Positions 1-11,280 of a DNA stretch of 64,000 nt are shown here, piece by piece. The first letter of the stretch is position 1, and the number at the start of each line of letters is the position of its first letter. The notes beneath the pieces are model-generated. The model worked only from the letters and a program-made list of their open reading frames with translations. It did not search any database and was not told where the DNA came from. A program made the position numbers and the translations under genes. The stretch lies in NCBI GenBank assembly GCA_026315105.1, contig CM048744.1:979159721-979223720 (forward strand), in the 5' to 3' direction. The DNA is from Locusta migratoria (lineage: Eukaryota; Arthropoda; Insecta; Orthoptera; Acrididae).

Positions 1-912
1 CAAAACTTAAAGAGAAATCTTTCTTTGCTTTTTCACTCATGCCCACCGTTTGATGACAGCTTTAGAAAACATTATGACTTACACTTCTCTTCGAATCACT
101 GCACACCATTGCTTTCACTAGACAGACATGAACCGTTTGCTGCTTTGCTTACACAGCATGATACAGACAAAGCATCAATTGAAACAGCACCAAGATATGC
201 GTCACATGTTACACGATTCAGGCTCTGTCACTGATATGTGAAGTGCGATGAGTGCGGCCTTTCAGAACCAGTGCTCTGAATCCATAGAGTGAAAAATGAT
301 GCATCTATGTCCAGTTGCTTAAACATTACAAAGAGGAAAATATTCATTTGTGTTCCAAAAATAAGAGCATTAGAAGGACACTGTAATATGCAGGAAATAC
401 AGTAAAGAGGAAAAGTTAACATAGTTTTTATAGCTTTTTGTTCGGGACTAGAAAACTAGATGTACCATGGAGGAATACATTATTTGGAGGAACGTTATGA
501 AGTGGTTTAACTGTGGTTCTCATTTTTTTTTAAATCCAGCTCTTTTATGTAAATAGAAAACAGGAGTGGTTTTATATCTCAGCCCTGAGTTCACACCAAA
601 CAATACTCCTGTCTCTGATGAACATTTGCAGTACAGGGGAAAATACTGGGTTTTGTAACCTACAGCCTCTTTCATATCTGGGAACCTATTCTGTATGTTC
701 AGACCTTCATTAACAGTCTGCAAGGAACAGTCTTTTGAGATATTTCCCAGAAATCTAGTATTATTGTATGTTTAATGCCCATAATCTATCTTGATCAATG
801 TTTTTCCAAATCTGTCATTATTTGTGAACATAAATATTTCTGTCTCAAGGAAATTTATTGTATTCAAGGTTGGAGGATGTTAAAAAATTCTTGAGTAAAT
901 TGATGTTAGATA
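1..912. other. Non-coding stretch, nothing recognised
   Basis: Only short chance open frames are present, and none resembles a known domain or has convincing splice borders. It lies upstream of the first recognisable Efa6 exon, so it is probably intron or upstream flank of that gene. An upstream exon without a conserved domain could be missed here. Confidence 0.4.
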
Positions 913-916
913 TTAA

Positions 917-2110
917 CCCTTGAGCGGCAGCGCTGGTGCAATTATGCTACCACTTTTCTTTAAATGCTCGCTGTTTTTGCAGTAATGGAGATGCTGTATT
1001 TCCGCTTTAGCTATTCCTCAATTAAGCCTTAACAATGATGTCAGTGAAGGTTCAAAGATTTTAGTGCACGGCTGTGTCCACCCAAAAAATAGTTTCGTTA
1101 GGGAGTGCATGACTGGTAGCAGATTTGCACCGCACTGCCTGTCATGTAAGTAGATTTTAATTGTTTTGTGTTACATCTAGTTTTCCTTGCAAAAGGATTT
1201 GCGACAGTTCCTAGTAATATTTATTGTATAGATTATACCCTACTTATTAGAATGCTCAAAAATTTAAATTTATTTCATAAATAGAAGTTTAACGCTCGAT
1301 AAATTGTCCTCTAGCTTTCCTGATTAGCCATGCTGCAGTTTCCCTCAATCTCATTTTTTAACCCTTTTGAAGTCATACACAATGCGAAAATGAGTGTTAT
1401 TCTACTTCATAATTTAATCTTCTGGTCTCGTAGACGTGGTATGTGTCTAACAGATGAGGAGATAGACTTCCTTTGACAACTAATGAAGATCTTAGTGATT
1501 TTTGTCTAGATTACTCATCAGATCATGAACAGGATACTATTATTCAAATGTAAATCCTAGTTCTGGTGCTGAACAAGATTTCAGACTCAGTGAATCTGAT
1601 ATTGAAGACACTACCACTCTGTGGAGTAAAACGTCATGCAAACAGCACTCCAAAACACTGAAAAAGAATGTCATAAAAATCTTTCCTGGTTGAAAAGAGG
1701 CGTGAGGTCAGACACAAGCTCTCTCATTCATGATATATGATTGATGAGCTAATTATGTGTGCTAAAGTTACACATAACACAGAAAAAATCTGACACTAAT
1801 TACTCAAGAAACAGGAACTATAGGAAAGTAAGGAAAGAGAAAAGGGTAGTACTGATGGATGGGTATTATACATGATTATTTTCCACTTTTGGAATAATGT
1901 TAGATTTGTTAGATTTATACACCGAAGGTAATTGATATACAAATTCTGATATTAATAAATGTGATATTTATACCTGAACATTAAACTATCTTTGTCATTA
2001 CGATAACATAGTAGCTATATACTAGGTTTGTAACACGGAATACACAGTGGTAGCAAATCTGCAGCGAGCTGCTGCTGAAGTTAATAATGATTGGCGCTGC
2101 CGCCGGAGGG
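917..2110 (+). mobile_element. piggyBac-like element, mostly non-coding
   Basis: The element is bounded by TTAA on both sides (913-916 and 2111-2114), the target duplication specific to the piggyBac superfamily. The left end CCCTTGAGCGGCAGCGC and the complement of the right end CCCTCCGGCGGCAGCGC agree at 14 of 17 positions. Inside, a segment near 1110-1140 (GGTAGCAGATTTGCA) is repeated in the same orientation at about 2049-2063, as a subterminal repeat would be. Around 1440-1700 a broken frame reads LTDEEIDFL followed by an acidic Ser/Asp-rich stretch, like the N-terminus of piggyBac transposases; no catalytic DDD core is present. At 1194 bp it is an internally deleted, non-autonomous copy. 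The orientation is inferred from the N-terminal-like fragment. Confidence 0.82.
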
Positions 2111-2114
2111 TTAA

Positions 2115-2629
2115 GTGGTAATTTATGGATCTATTGTTTTACACTTCTTAAAGTATAAATTTGTAAGTTCTTCGAGCCCAGCCTCTTAGGACTTTGCATC
2201 ATTTGTTCGAGAGATCCAGGAGACATGCAAGCTAAGAAGAGACCTAATGCTGAAAAGTACTCCCTGTATAATTGAATTGGGATATCATTTAGGCTTGATG
2301 ACTAATTCAGTTTCACTGTGTTCAAAGTAGTCAGAAGTTGTAACTCTGAGACAGAGTGAAACATATGTCTGATTATACACATTGTTTTGTAATGCTCCTT
2401 AAAAACTAGTATTTATTGGGAACTTTTTGCTTGGTCCATTTTGCAAAATGTACGACACCTTAATAAGAATAAGGAAGGGATTACAACAGTTTAAGACAAT
2501 CATTGCAACAACAACTAATTAAGGAACTCTGTTTTTTCAAACACTCTGTACCTTTTGTAATTATAGACAACACTTCGGATAGTGACAACTGTGTGATATG
2601 TTTTTGTTGTTTTTATTGTTTCTCTTCAT
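2115..2629. other. Intergenic or intronic sequence, nothing recognised
   Basis: AT-rich single-copy-looking DNA between the piggyBac-like element and the LINE 5' fragment. No coding potential, structured RNA or repeat ends were recognised. Confidence 0.4.
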
Positions 2630-3030
2630 GGTGTCCACCTCCATGAACCACAGACATGGTCGAGGTGGGGTGGCTTGCGTGTTTCAATGAGACAGGTAGA
2701 GTACTGTAGGTGTAATCACAGCGGAGGGTTATCTGTGGAGAGGTCAGACAAACGTGTGATTCCTGAAGTTGGGCAGCAGCCTTTTCAGTAGACACAGGGC
2801 TACCAGTGTGGATGATTGTCTGAGCTGACCTTGTAACGTCAGCTAATGTGGCTTTGCCAGACAGTTACTACGAACGGCTGAAAGCAAGGGGAAACTACAG
2901 TCGTTACTTTTCCTGAGGACCTGCAACTCTACTGCATTAATATATGATATATCCTCTCAGGTAAAATATTTCAGTGGTAAAATAGTCCCTCATTCGGATC
3001 TCCGAGCGGGGACTACTCAGGAGGTGTACA
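2630..3030 (+). mobile_element. 5' region of an APE-type LINE, fragment
   Basis: This stretch is homologous along most of its length to the complement of about 57890-58270, which lies directly upstream of a LINE endonuclease on the minus strand. Shared blocks include CCTTGTAACGTCAGCTAATG (about 2830) and the run ending ATAGTCCCTCATTC (about 2986). Here the endonuclease does not follow: the similarity stops at about 3000-3030 and unrelated DNA begins. It is therefore a LINE leader or 5' UTR cut off before the coding region, in the opposite orientation to the copy at the other end of the window. Confidence 0.7.
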
Positions 3031-3574
3031 GTTTAATGTGGCACAAATATTGATTGTCCATTCATAATACCGGTAGAAAAACTTTCCATGTGAATAACAC
3101 TGACGAACTTTTACATAATTATTCAAAATTGAATTTCCAACTGCCGTGGCTTGTGTCTCAGATCATGGCCGAAACAATAAACAATACTCGGACCTGACAT
3201 AGATTGTGCTTCAGATGGAGGATGAAACAATACGCTCTTCCATGCCACGAATGCATCCTATTTATATCTTCCAAACAATGATATGGGAAATTACATAGTG
3301 TTCATTGAATTCATTACATTAATTATAATGGAAAAGTAAACAATTATATATGCATCTGGCTATAGTATAAGATGCACAAGTAATACTGATTAAATTAATA
3401 TGCAAATCTCAGTTTAATTAATAATATTTCATTTACATATTTAACAAAGTAGATCCATCAACAATACTTTTATAATTAATGGTAATTATACAAATACTAA
3501 AGAGGGCACAACTTTACCAACATTATTTGTGCAACACAATAATTCCTAAGAATTTACTTAGTTTTATTAGAAAC
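3031..3574. other. AT-rich stretch, nothing recognised
   Basis: Very AT-rich, with no coding frame, no recognisable repeat ends and no homology to the other repeat groups seen in this window. Confidence 0.4.
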
Positions 3575-4440
3575 TAGCTGAAAACCTGGCTTTGCCTGGG
3601 TATTTATTTATTTATTTATTCTTGCAATTTTCAGATATATATCCATTGGTATAAGGGCTGTATGTCTGTAAAATCTTCTTGGGAACACAATTAGTAGTAA
3701 ATAAGTAACAGATTAAAACTTGGTGCATGATGGGGCGCCTTTCCATAAACATTACTGTTTATGTCCTCATGTCTCATGAACTATGTGTTGTACTGTGATA
3801 CAATTTAGAAGGTACATTCAGTTGTATGTGAGTATACTGTCTGTAAAATTTCCTGTGCCTACCATTTGTAGTTTATAAATTATAAATTGTAACGTCATAC
3901 TGAATGCCGTAGTTTTACTCCATAAACAGCGGAAAAGTACTAAGAGAGAAAAGTTTTTCCTTTCATCATTTTGCTATGGTTGTCAGCGAGATAAGGTTTA
4001 ATAGAGGTTTGAAATTATGTTTAAAGTTTGTTGCAAGTCACTAAGTACTCTCATTCTCATATGGTGTATTCCTATTATTTATGACACAATATTTTCTGAA
4101 CCATGTGTTGTAATTGATTCTTAACCTTGCAGCTATTGTTACCTCATGGTAAGGAATGTGTGTACCAAATATGGTTGAAATTGAGTCAGTGGTTTAGGAG
4201 AAAATGAACAGCATTGTCGCTAAATGCAGCAGTCTTTCACGCATCTAATTGTTTATGACATCATATCTGGTGAACTATGTATCATACGTGAGTCTTACAA
4301 TTACGGCGACTGTCCTCATGGATTGAAGCTTACCTGTACAAAATTTGAAGAAGATTGGATCAAAACTGCAGATTTGTATGCAACATGTATATACTAACAT
4401 ATGGACACTGTGGCTGTATATATAAAGATACTAATTAGCA
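3575..4440 (+). repeat. Dispersed repeat family X, copy 1
   Basis: The copy starts with ACTAGCTGAAAACCTGGC, has a GGCTTTGCCTGGG box and a TATT repeat, then modules built around a sentence of the form 'tatgacatcatatctcctgaactatgtgttg ... accaaatttggttgaaat'. The module recurs within the copy (about 3770, 4080 and 4250). The same modules occur at 7960-8370 (same strand) and 18795-19560 and 54760-55450 (opposite strand). No coding region was found. The class (LINE tail, SINE-like or DNA element) is not established. Confidence 0.65.
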
Positions 4441-5254
4441 CACTATCTGAAATTCAACAATATACCTCTGGCATTAAGTAATTAATGTTTTCTGATTAAA
4501 CATACATTTGCGACACAAAATAATACAAAATGATTTCAGCTAGTCACATTATAAAATAGAATTACAAAAGTTTTGGAAAAGAAAATGATAGACTAATTAC
4601 ATTCATATCCATTATTATGCAACAGTGGTGTCAGGAGGTTCAGTAATGCAAGCAGATGGGAATAAATCCCAACATGCTTCATTATAAGAGGGATATTGTT
4701 TAACCTTTATTACATACTGCTCTCCTAGAACTAACTTCACTGTATCTACTAAGCAAGGCTTTGACATTCTCTCCTATCGTTTGAGGTTTCTTGTTTTCAG
4801 TGATTCGAAGAACACCTCAGTATGAAGCCTCAAGACCAGTAGTCTGAGGAATTCATGTATGAACTTTCCAATATACTGGGTATCATACACCCTGCTGTTA
4901 CAACATTACTACACAGAAAATACAATGGTGTTTTGTTACCTTTATTAACATTCGTGGAAAACACCAACTGCAGAAAAATCCCCCCCCCCCCCCCTTTCCA
5001 CTTGCCATTATTCATGGAAGAAGAAAAAGTTTCTAAAATGCAGACAGTTGAGAATGAATCCCATCATAATGAACTTTTTAATAAATGGGTCACAAAAATG
5101 TAATCTCAGAATCATCACTATAGTGATGCTATATTTCATTCATTGTAAGTTTAATATGGCTGTGGGCATTATTTTTTCTGAGAGACCCAATTAAGGAACA
5201 ATTCTCCATGGTCATGGAACGAGTTAGTATATGAAATAGTAACAGTTTGGTAGT
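4441..5254. other. Intronic or intergenic stretch with a poly-C tract
   Basis: No gene was recognised. A 14-base C run at 4981-4994 creates short spurious open frames on both strands. The remainder is AT-rich and featureless. Confidence 0.4.
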
Positions 5255-5545
5255 TATAATGAACTATATATTGAGTATAATTTACAACTCGCCACAAAGA
5301 TGTACAACAAGCTGCGACAGGCACATAGAAACACTCTCGTATATAACACTCGGCCATTAGCCTTTGTCGGAAAAGTGTACATTCACACAATCTCATAGAC
5401 TTACTTCACAGACATGCTGATAGTTAAGTGTTGTATGTGTGTCTCTTTTATGTGCCTATCACAGCTCGTCGTATTTCTTTGCAGTGAGTTGTAAACTATC
5501 CTCATTATATATTTTTCAAATTCCAACCTGGACTTTCAATTATTA
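5255..5545. mobile_element. Inverted pair of Penelope-like long-repeat fragments
   Basis: About 5270-5375 carries, on the minus strand, the Penelope long-repeat signature found elsewhere here (box with AACAAGCTGCGACAGGCAC on +, then a GGCCATTAGCC hairpin and a CTGA-like core degraded to CCGACAAA). About 5420-5545 carries the same boxes on the plus strand (ATGTGCCTATCACAGCTCG, then GTGAGTTGTAAACT, then ATTCCAACCTGGACTTTC). The two therefore face each other across about 30 bases. No coding remnant is associated with them. Confidence 0.65.
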
Positions 5546-6520
5546 AATATATCTGATGAGACGTAAAGCAGCTGTATGCAATTGTAGGCCCAAGAATAAG
5601 TAAATACAGTCAACAAAATAACATAGAAATCAGCTGAATTTTTTTAATTTTTACAGGAATTACTCTACAGAATAGAAAGAGTGAGCCATGAGGAAACTCT
5701 CCAGTTTAGCCTTGAATTATAATCTCAGCTTATTGAAAATGGAAACATAAGAAAACTGCAGCCTTTCTGCCTGAGGTTAAAGGTGGTGTGATCCAAACGC
5801 AGATTCGATTTCTGTCTAGTATTAACTGAGTGAAAGCTGCTAACTCTTGGAAATAAGGAGGTATTATTAACAACAAATGACATTAAAGAAAAAATATAGT
5901 GGGAGGCCAATATCATCAGAATTCCCAGGCTACTACCCAGGAATCGACGACAGGTTCACAAGCCTTCACCACGTATTGCTCAAACTGCCCATTTCTGCAC
6001 AATAAATACCCCCCCTTTTTTTTATAAGAAGAGTAATCCTTAACAATAACAATGTATGTATAACCAAATGAATTTGCTGAATTTTGTGCTGAATTATCGC
6101 TAATTTCAGATACCGTTCTAATGGTAAATAATGCAGCAATTACTTGAACAAGATCCTGAATGTTGGCTTACCATGACAGGTTACTATCTATCTGAAACAC
6201 CTAGAAATTAGAAATGTCCAGTCTTGCGTATCATATGCCAATTCTGTGTAATCATTAGGTCATTTTTTGATGAATTAATTCTTGCAAACTGTAAAAACAT
6301 GGGTTTTACTGTGACTAAGCATCAATTTATCTATGAAAAGCCATTAACTTATTATTTTACCTGTATTATTTGAGACTGTGTCGATATTGCAAACAACATC
6401 CTTTACTACCAAGCCGGTATCATCAGTGTACAGAAATGGACTTACCTGCTATACTAAGAAGTCATATCATTTATATAAATCAATAACAATAGTGGTCCCT
6501 GGGGCTGCCATCCCCCCCCC
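5546..6520. other. Non-coding stretch
   Basis: No coding region or repeat family was recognised. It ends in a poly-C run (about 6512-6523) directly before a CA microsatellite. Confidence 0.4.
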
Positions 6521-6521
6521 C

Positions 6522-6524
<3 letters not shown>

Positions 6525-6568
<44 letters not shown>
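6525..6568. repeat. (CA)n microsatellite
   Basis: About 22 uninterrupted CA units preceded by a poly-C tract. The combination of poly-C and poly-CA recurs at several sites in this window. Confidence 0.97.
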
Positions 6569-6570
<2 letters not shown>

Positions 6571-6744
6571 CTCACTTAATTGTGTTTCATTCTGTTTGCA
6601 TGTCATAGCAATTTTAAGCATGGCAGAGAATTACTTTCCGATGTATGCGACTGAAATAAGAGGTGAACCAGTTGTGAGATACTCAATGTAAATTAACCAA
6701 AACTTCATAAATTGAAAGACAGTTTTCACTACAGTGTTTTACTA

Positions 6745-6962
6745 TGTTTGAACTTACTTACCCAGCCTATTATAAAGAGATCTTTTGTCTAATATGGACT
6801 CCAAACCATGGTGTAACTCGGCTTTTTTCATATCAAGAAACATTGTTGGAGGTGAAAGAATTGCAGTAATAAGTGAGAGATAAAAATACTAGGACTGATC
6901 TGGGATTCAACCCAAGACTTTTTAAAAAAAGTAATTTACCACTGAGCTATTGACATTGACTG
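6745..6962 (-). repeat. tRNA-derived SINE family S1, diverged copy
   Basis: It shares order and wording with 11010-11280 and 18040-18290: CTTACCCAGCC, 'atggactccaaaccatggtgtaactcgg', a purine-rich middle with GATAAAAATACTAGGA, then a tRNA-like end with the degraded B box TGGGATTCAACCC and the A-box side 'accactgagctattgac'. The tRNA-related head lies at the right, so the SINE reads on the minus strand. It is the most diverged of the three copies by eye, and sits immediately left of the hAT-like element. Confidence 0.65.
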
Positions 6963-7959
6963 GTAAAGAAAGAGCTGATCTGGCTATAGTTAGTGGTCTG
7001 AGCAGATGTGGATATCCATGGACATCCGCAGTATTTTTTACTTTGTGGATAAAATTGTGAGCGACGTGGATATCTGCATCTTATATGTGGATAAAGAGTG
7101 AGGTATCTGCCTAGTACATCTGTCGAAATGTTAGCTGAAAACTTCAAGCCTGTGGACATTCTTGGAATCGTTGCAGGGCCCAGGTAGAGCGGAAGTCTGT
7201 TGTCCTTGTCCCATGGCCACAGCGGACATAACTGTGCCTGAGGGACCTGCGCCCATTTTTATATCTCTTTGCTTGCGCCTAATCTGTTTATGCAACTGTG
7301 TCTTATCTGCTGTCTGTCAATTGTTTTTTGGGTGGCAAACCGGTCCACTGCCCACCAGAGGTGCGAAGCCAAATTTTTGCTGCCTTCAGTTAGCGCTTTG
7401 TAATGACCGAGTGACAATGTATATTGTAGTGAATACAGTGAGAGTTCTTTCTTAAAATGAACATGACATCAGCGGATGCTATATCGTGTAAAGTGACATT
7501 GGTGGAGGAAAAGAAATTGAAATCGTCAATTTGGAAAAAATTGGATACGTAATTGATAGCAAGGAAAAGATGAATGATATAGATGCATATTTTTGCATGT
7601 AAAAAAAGTATATTCTTACACTGAACACAAAAGCGGAACTTCAAATTTTGTGAAACATTCATGCGAGACAGGACAAAGTAACAAAATTACTTATTTAAAC
7701 ACCAAGACAGATGCAAAAGTTCCTGGAGTTATGCCAAATTTGGAGACAACTGCAACCGAAAAACTCATCAATCTTGTCACCAAAGACATTTTACCACTTG
7801 AAGTTGTGTGTGGATCTGGGTTTCTCAAGACAACACAGTTATGTAATCAATAAGAAACTGTGTTAACTTTCATGGTGATTGGCAAGGTACCCACGCTCTG
7901 CACCATATGAAATCTTAGGTAGGAAGTGATCTTCCTCTTGTTTGTGCAAAATTTCATGA

Positions 7960-8370
7960 ACACTGTAGGGTGAATAAAGTGTTCTTATTCGCGTATTGCA
8001 CGATGCAACAGTTTTTTAAGTATATAATTGTTTATGATGTCATATCTCCTGAACTATGTGTTGTGGTTCCTACCCCCCCCCCCCCCCCCCCACATCGCGA
8101 TTGCTACCTCAAGGAAGGAATATGTGCACCAAATTTGGTTAAAATCAGTCCAGTGGCTTAGCAGGAGATGTGCAACATTGTCGTGTGATGCAGCAATTTA
8201 CTGCCCATTTCATTTTTTATTATGTCATATTTCCTGAATTGTGTATCTTTCGGTCTTTTGATTATGTCAATAACCATTGCGAAAGTGCAAGCAATATCTA
8301 GATAAAATTTCATCGCAACCGAATGAACAGTACAGTCACACTTAAAATACGAACAAACATACATATTAAT
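7960..8370 (+). repeat. Family X repeat, copy 2, nested in the hAT-like element
   Basis: It contains the same modules as copy 1 (TCATATCTCCTGAACTATGT at 8040, then ACCAAATTTGGTTAAAAT and a second diverged module near 8220). A poly-C run of about 16 interrupts it at 8075-8090. Because it sits inside the hAT-like element, this copy inserted after that element. Confidence 0.6.
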
Positions 8371-8399
8371 GTATTAGATAAATGTTGACGGAAGTAATA

Positions 8400-8512
8400 A
8401 AGTTTGACAATAACAACAATGGAAGGTCCAGTAAGGAATATGTGGATGAGTGTGCCTGAGTGATTGTGATGAGTGTTCTCTTTCTGAGGAAGGCCGTGGC
8501 TGAAAATTTGTA

Positions 8513-8568
<56 letters not shown>

Positions 8569-8625
8569 TCTTCTATTTGTGTCTGTTGGCAGCTCAATGT
8601 TGGTCTTTACGGTGAGTTGTTCCTT
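8400..8625 (+). mobile_element. Penelope-like long-repeat fragment with (TG)n
   Basis: The order of boxes matches other Penelope long repeats here: GAGTGTTCTC, the core CTGAGGA at 8484, a GGCC/GGCT hairpin, GAAAA, then a (TG)n run at 8514-8565, TTGTGTCTGTTGGCAGCTC, and TTTACGGTGAGTTG. No coding region is attached. It lies within the hAT-like element beside the family X copy. Confidence 0.7.
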
Positions 8626-9351
8626 ATCAACAAAGTTTGACAATAGCATTTTATAGCAACTTTCATAATCAAATATGGTGTACAGTAAATTAATGTATTT
8701 GGCAAGATAAACAATGTTAGATTGTGTAGACTGGCCATAGCTGCAGGCGACATTGCCTCTTTTTGCCAACAGTTACCAATTAGAAGTAGACAGCAGTTTT
8801 TACACTTGAAATGACATGCTTTGCTTTGTGTCACATAACGTCTTGTGCATTAATATGGGGAAAATAATGTGTCCCCTTTGGAAAACTCCAAAAAAACCGT
8901 TTCTATTTTTTGAATGTAAACACAGTAAATTCTCCTCTATGCCGATCAGTTTTAACCATTGAAATTTATAATGTGCCTGTATTGAATAGCTGATGTAGTG
9001 CTCCGATCACATGGACTCCAAAGCCCTACTGTGTGTGTCCGGAGCATGAGTGTTTTTCTGTTTGGAATAGCTTCTTTTGGAATAGATACAGAACAATTAC
9101 TGTGATTCGAGAAGTGAAAAGTATTGAAGTTATTGCAGAAATGACACTGTAACTAAATTATATCATTACATGCCATGGTTTTCAATACTGATATCTATTA
9201 CTATTACCCATTCAAAATTTTAGTACATGCAGATGCAGATAACAAACTTGCGGATGCCAATAAAGCGCCACACATGTGGATGTGGTTGCGGATATGGGCC
9301 TTGCAGATGCGGATAATACTTTTCTTATCTGTGCAGACCTCTAGCTATAGT

Positions 9352-10936
9352 AGCAGTATGATGTTTATGTCTGAGAAATATATGGAGAGAATGAAATTGC
9401 AAGTATGGAATGAATTGCAAAGAAACTGATAAACTTCCAGCTCTTTGTAGAGAAAAGCTGGAATTGTAGGATCCTAAGGACAGTGAATATCACAAAACAA
9501 AACTAAATGATGACTGGCAGTGGGTTGCCAGTGTTGTTGCATGTGAAGCCAAGGAAGTGAAGAACAGTATGCATACTTAAATGACATGACATGGATATCT
9601 TGAATAGGTACACAAAAACTCATAAAGGAATCAGTCAGTGCCAAAAGTTAGCTTGATATTGTAGTTCTGAAACCAGTGTGCATTATTCATCGTTAATATA
9701 CAAAAGACGTTAATTCAGTCAAAATTGGATAAAAAGCATGCTAACTGTTTAGTAGTGTAATGAAAACATTACTTCTACCATACAAAGCCCTACTTTTTAG
9801 CACTGTTGTTGACCATTGATAACAGCTCTATTTCTTTAGATAGTACAGCGATAGCCAGTTAGTGTGGTCTAACAGCCACAGCACTTCACAGGATGAAAGG
9901 AGGTTGAGCAAGTTGGTGGAACTTGCAACTTTTGCTTTGTGTGGTGCTGCACATCGACTGTTGCCTCGGCTGTTACTCCTCTTGGCTAGTGGGCTATGCC
10001 CAGGTTTTTCCAGACTGTGAAATTGTTAATGTCAGTGTCATACATGCCCATTTAAGCTGGTAACAGTGAATATGTAACGTATGATTTGCTGCACATATTG
10101 AACTATAAGATTGTTATTCTAGCACTTGCATTCACAGTGCAGTGGTGCTTATTGCTACTAGTTTTGCAATCAAAATACTTTAATACTGTGCTTCTGTGAT
10201 CATTCAACCAGATATCTGAAAAACTCTCATTATTACTTAATGCCTTTGTGCTGTGTACTCTTCATTTAAGAATCAAAAGGGAAAAATTAGTGACATCAAT
10301 TACTGTAAATTTGTGGTGATAATAACCTAAGAAACATGGTTATGCCTGAGTTCTAGAGAAACCTTCATGCCAAATACATTGTAAAATTCACGAGTGGTGT
10401 GCACTGTACATTCTACTGATGTCGATTTTAACTCTGATTCCAAGAGAAAGATTTTCATAATAGGTAGCAATCCCAGCAGATTCAAAATTTACCTCTCCAT
10501 CAAATACTAGCACCAGCAATATCTAGGAGACAAATCGAAAAATAGACTCCACATAATTAGGTGGGTCATAAATATAAAAATGGAAATTCTAAGAAAGAAA
10601 CCCACACAATTGTGCCATTAAATGCAGTTAACGAAAGATGGAGTTCAAATGCTTTCCAAACGAAAAGCCTTGGAAAAAGAACTTTTACAGAAAGTAAAAC
10701 ATGGAGACTTAGCAACAAGCTAAAGAGCCAAGAACATAGAATTCACATGCTGACAGAGTGACATAAAAACCAGAAGAAAGTAAGACACCTAAAATGGAAT
10801 TCTTGCTGGAGCACATAAAAATTCTATGAAATAAATAAATCACTTCGCTGGAGTGAGTAAGTAAAGAGACAGTACGTCATTACTCATGTGGCAACATTGA
10901 TTACCAGAAGGGTACAAATATGCGAGAGATGAGGGG
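9352..10936. other. Intronic or upstream stretch, nothing recognised
   Basis: No conserved domain, repeat ends or RNA gene was seen. It ends with an 18-base poly-A run at 10941 that marks the start of a SINE. Confidence 0.4.
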
Positions 10937-10939
10937 AAA

Positions 10940-11280
10940 GGAAAAAAAAAAAAAAAAAAGGTAAAGCAGTCAACAATATGAAGATTGGTTTGAACACCAC
11001 AGTGCTTTACTAGGCATGGTCCTGTTTGGAGGTGATATGCCGTTGCCTTCCTCCGACCTTCGAATTGACTTACCCAGCCAGTTATAGGGGGACCTACAGT
11101 TTAACGTGGGTTCCAAACCACTGTGCTACTCGGATTTTTTCACATGAGCAATACTGCCAGAGATGAAATAAGTGGAAAGTGACGGATAAAAATCCTAGGA
11201 TCTGGCGGGGATCGAACCCGTGACCTTTGGATTTGTTGTCTGGCACTCTACCACTGTGCAACCAAGGCACACTATTATTG
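10940..11280 (-). repeat. tRNA-derived SINE family S1, best-preserved copy
   Basis: On the minus strand the right end reads as a tRNA-like head: A-box-like 'cagtggtagagtgcc' and a clear B box GGGTTCGATCCC at about 11209-11220. A tRNA-unrelated body follows, containing the complement of CTTACCCAGCCAGTTATAGG, and the sequence ends in poly-T (poly-A on +, about 10941-10958). Two further copies share this layout. The tRNA-like portion is embedded in repeat sequence, so it is not called as a functional tRNA gene. Confidence 0.75.

Larger units (their letters stand above)
6991..9343 (+). mobile_element. hAT-like transposon with 8-bp target duplications
   Basis: Identical 8-bp flanks GCTATAGT occur at 6983-6990 and 9344-9351. 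The termini are TAGTGGTCTG at the left and CAGACCTCTA at the right, a 10-bp inverted repeat with one mismatch; 8-bp duplications and short TIRs are diagnostic of hAT elements. Both ends carry repeated GGATA/GCGGAT hexamers (about 7000-7100 and 9225-9320), like the subterminal motif clusters of hATs. At about 7510-7850 a frameshifted frame reads like a BED zinc finger followed by a segment containing LVTKDILPLEVV, typical of hAT transposase N-termini. The catalytic core and C-terminal dimerisation region are absent. The interior is interrupted by a family X copy and a Penelope long repeat, so the original element was shorter and the copy is dead. Confidence 0.85.

Noticed and set aside
7162..7455. 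97-codon frame starting MESLQGPGRAEVCC
   Set aside because: Lies inside the hAT-like element upstream of the BED-like fragment; no domain, no conservation evidence.
11170..11280. Functional tRNA gene on the minus strand
   Set aside because: Good B box, but shared body with two other diverged copies and poly-A end mark it as a SINE.
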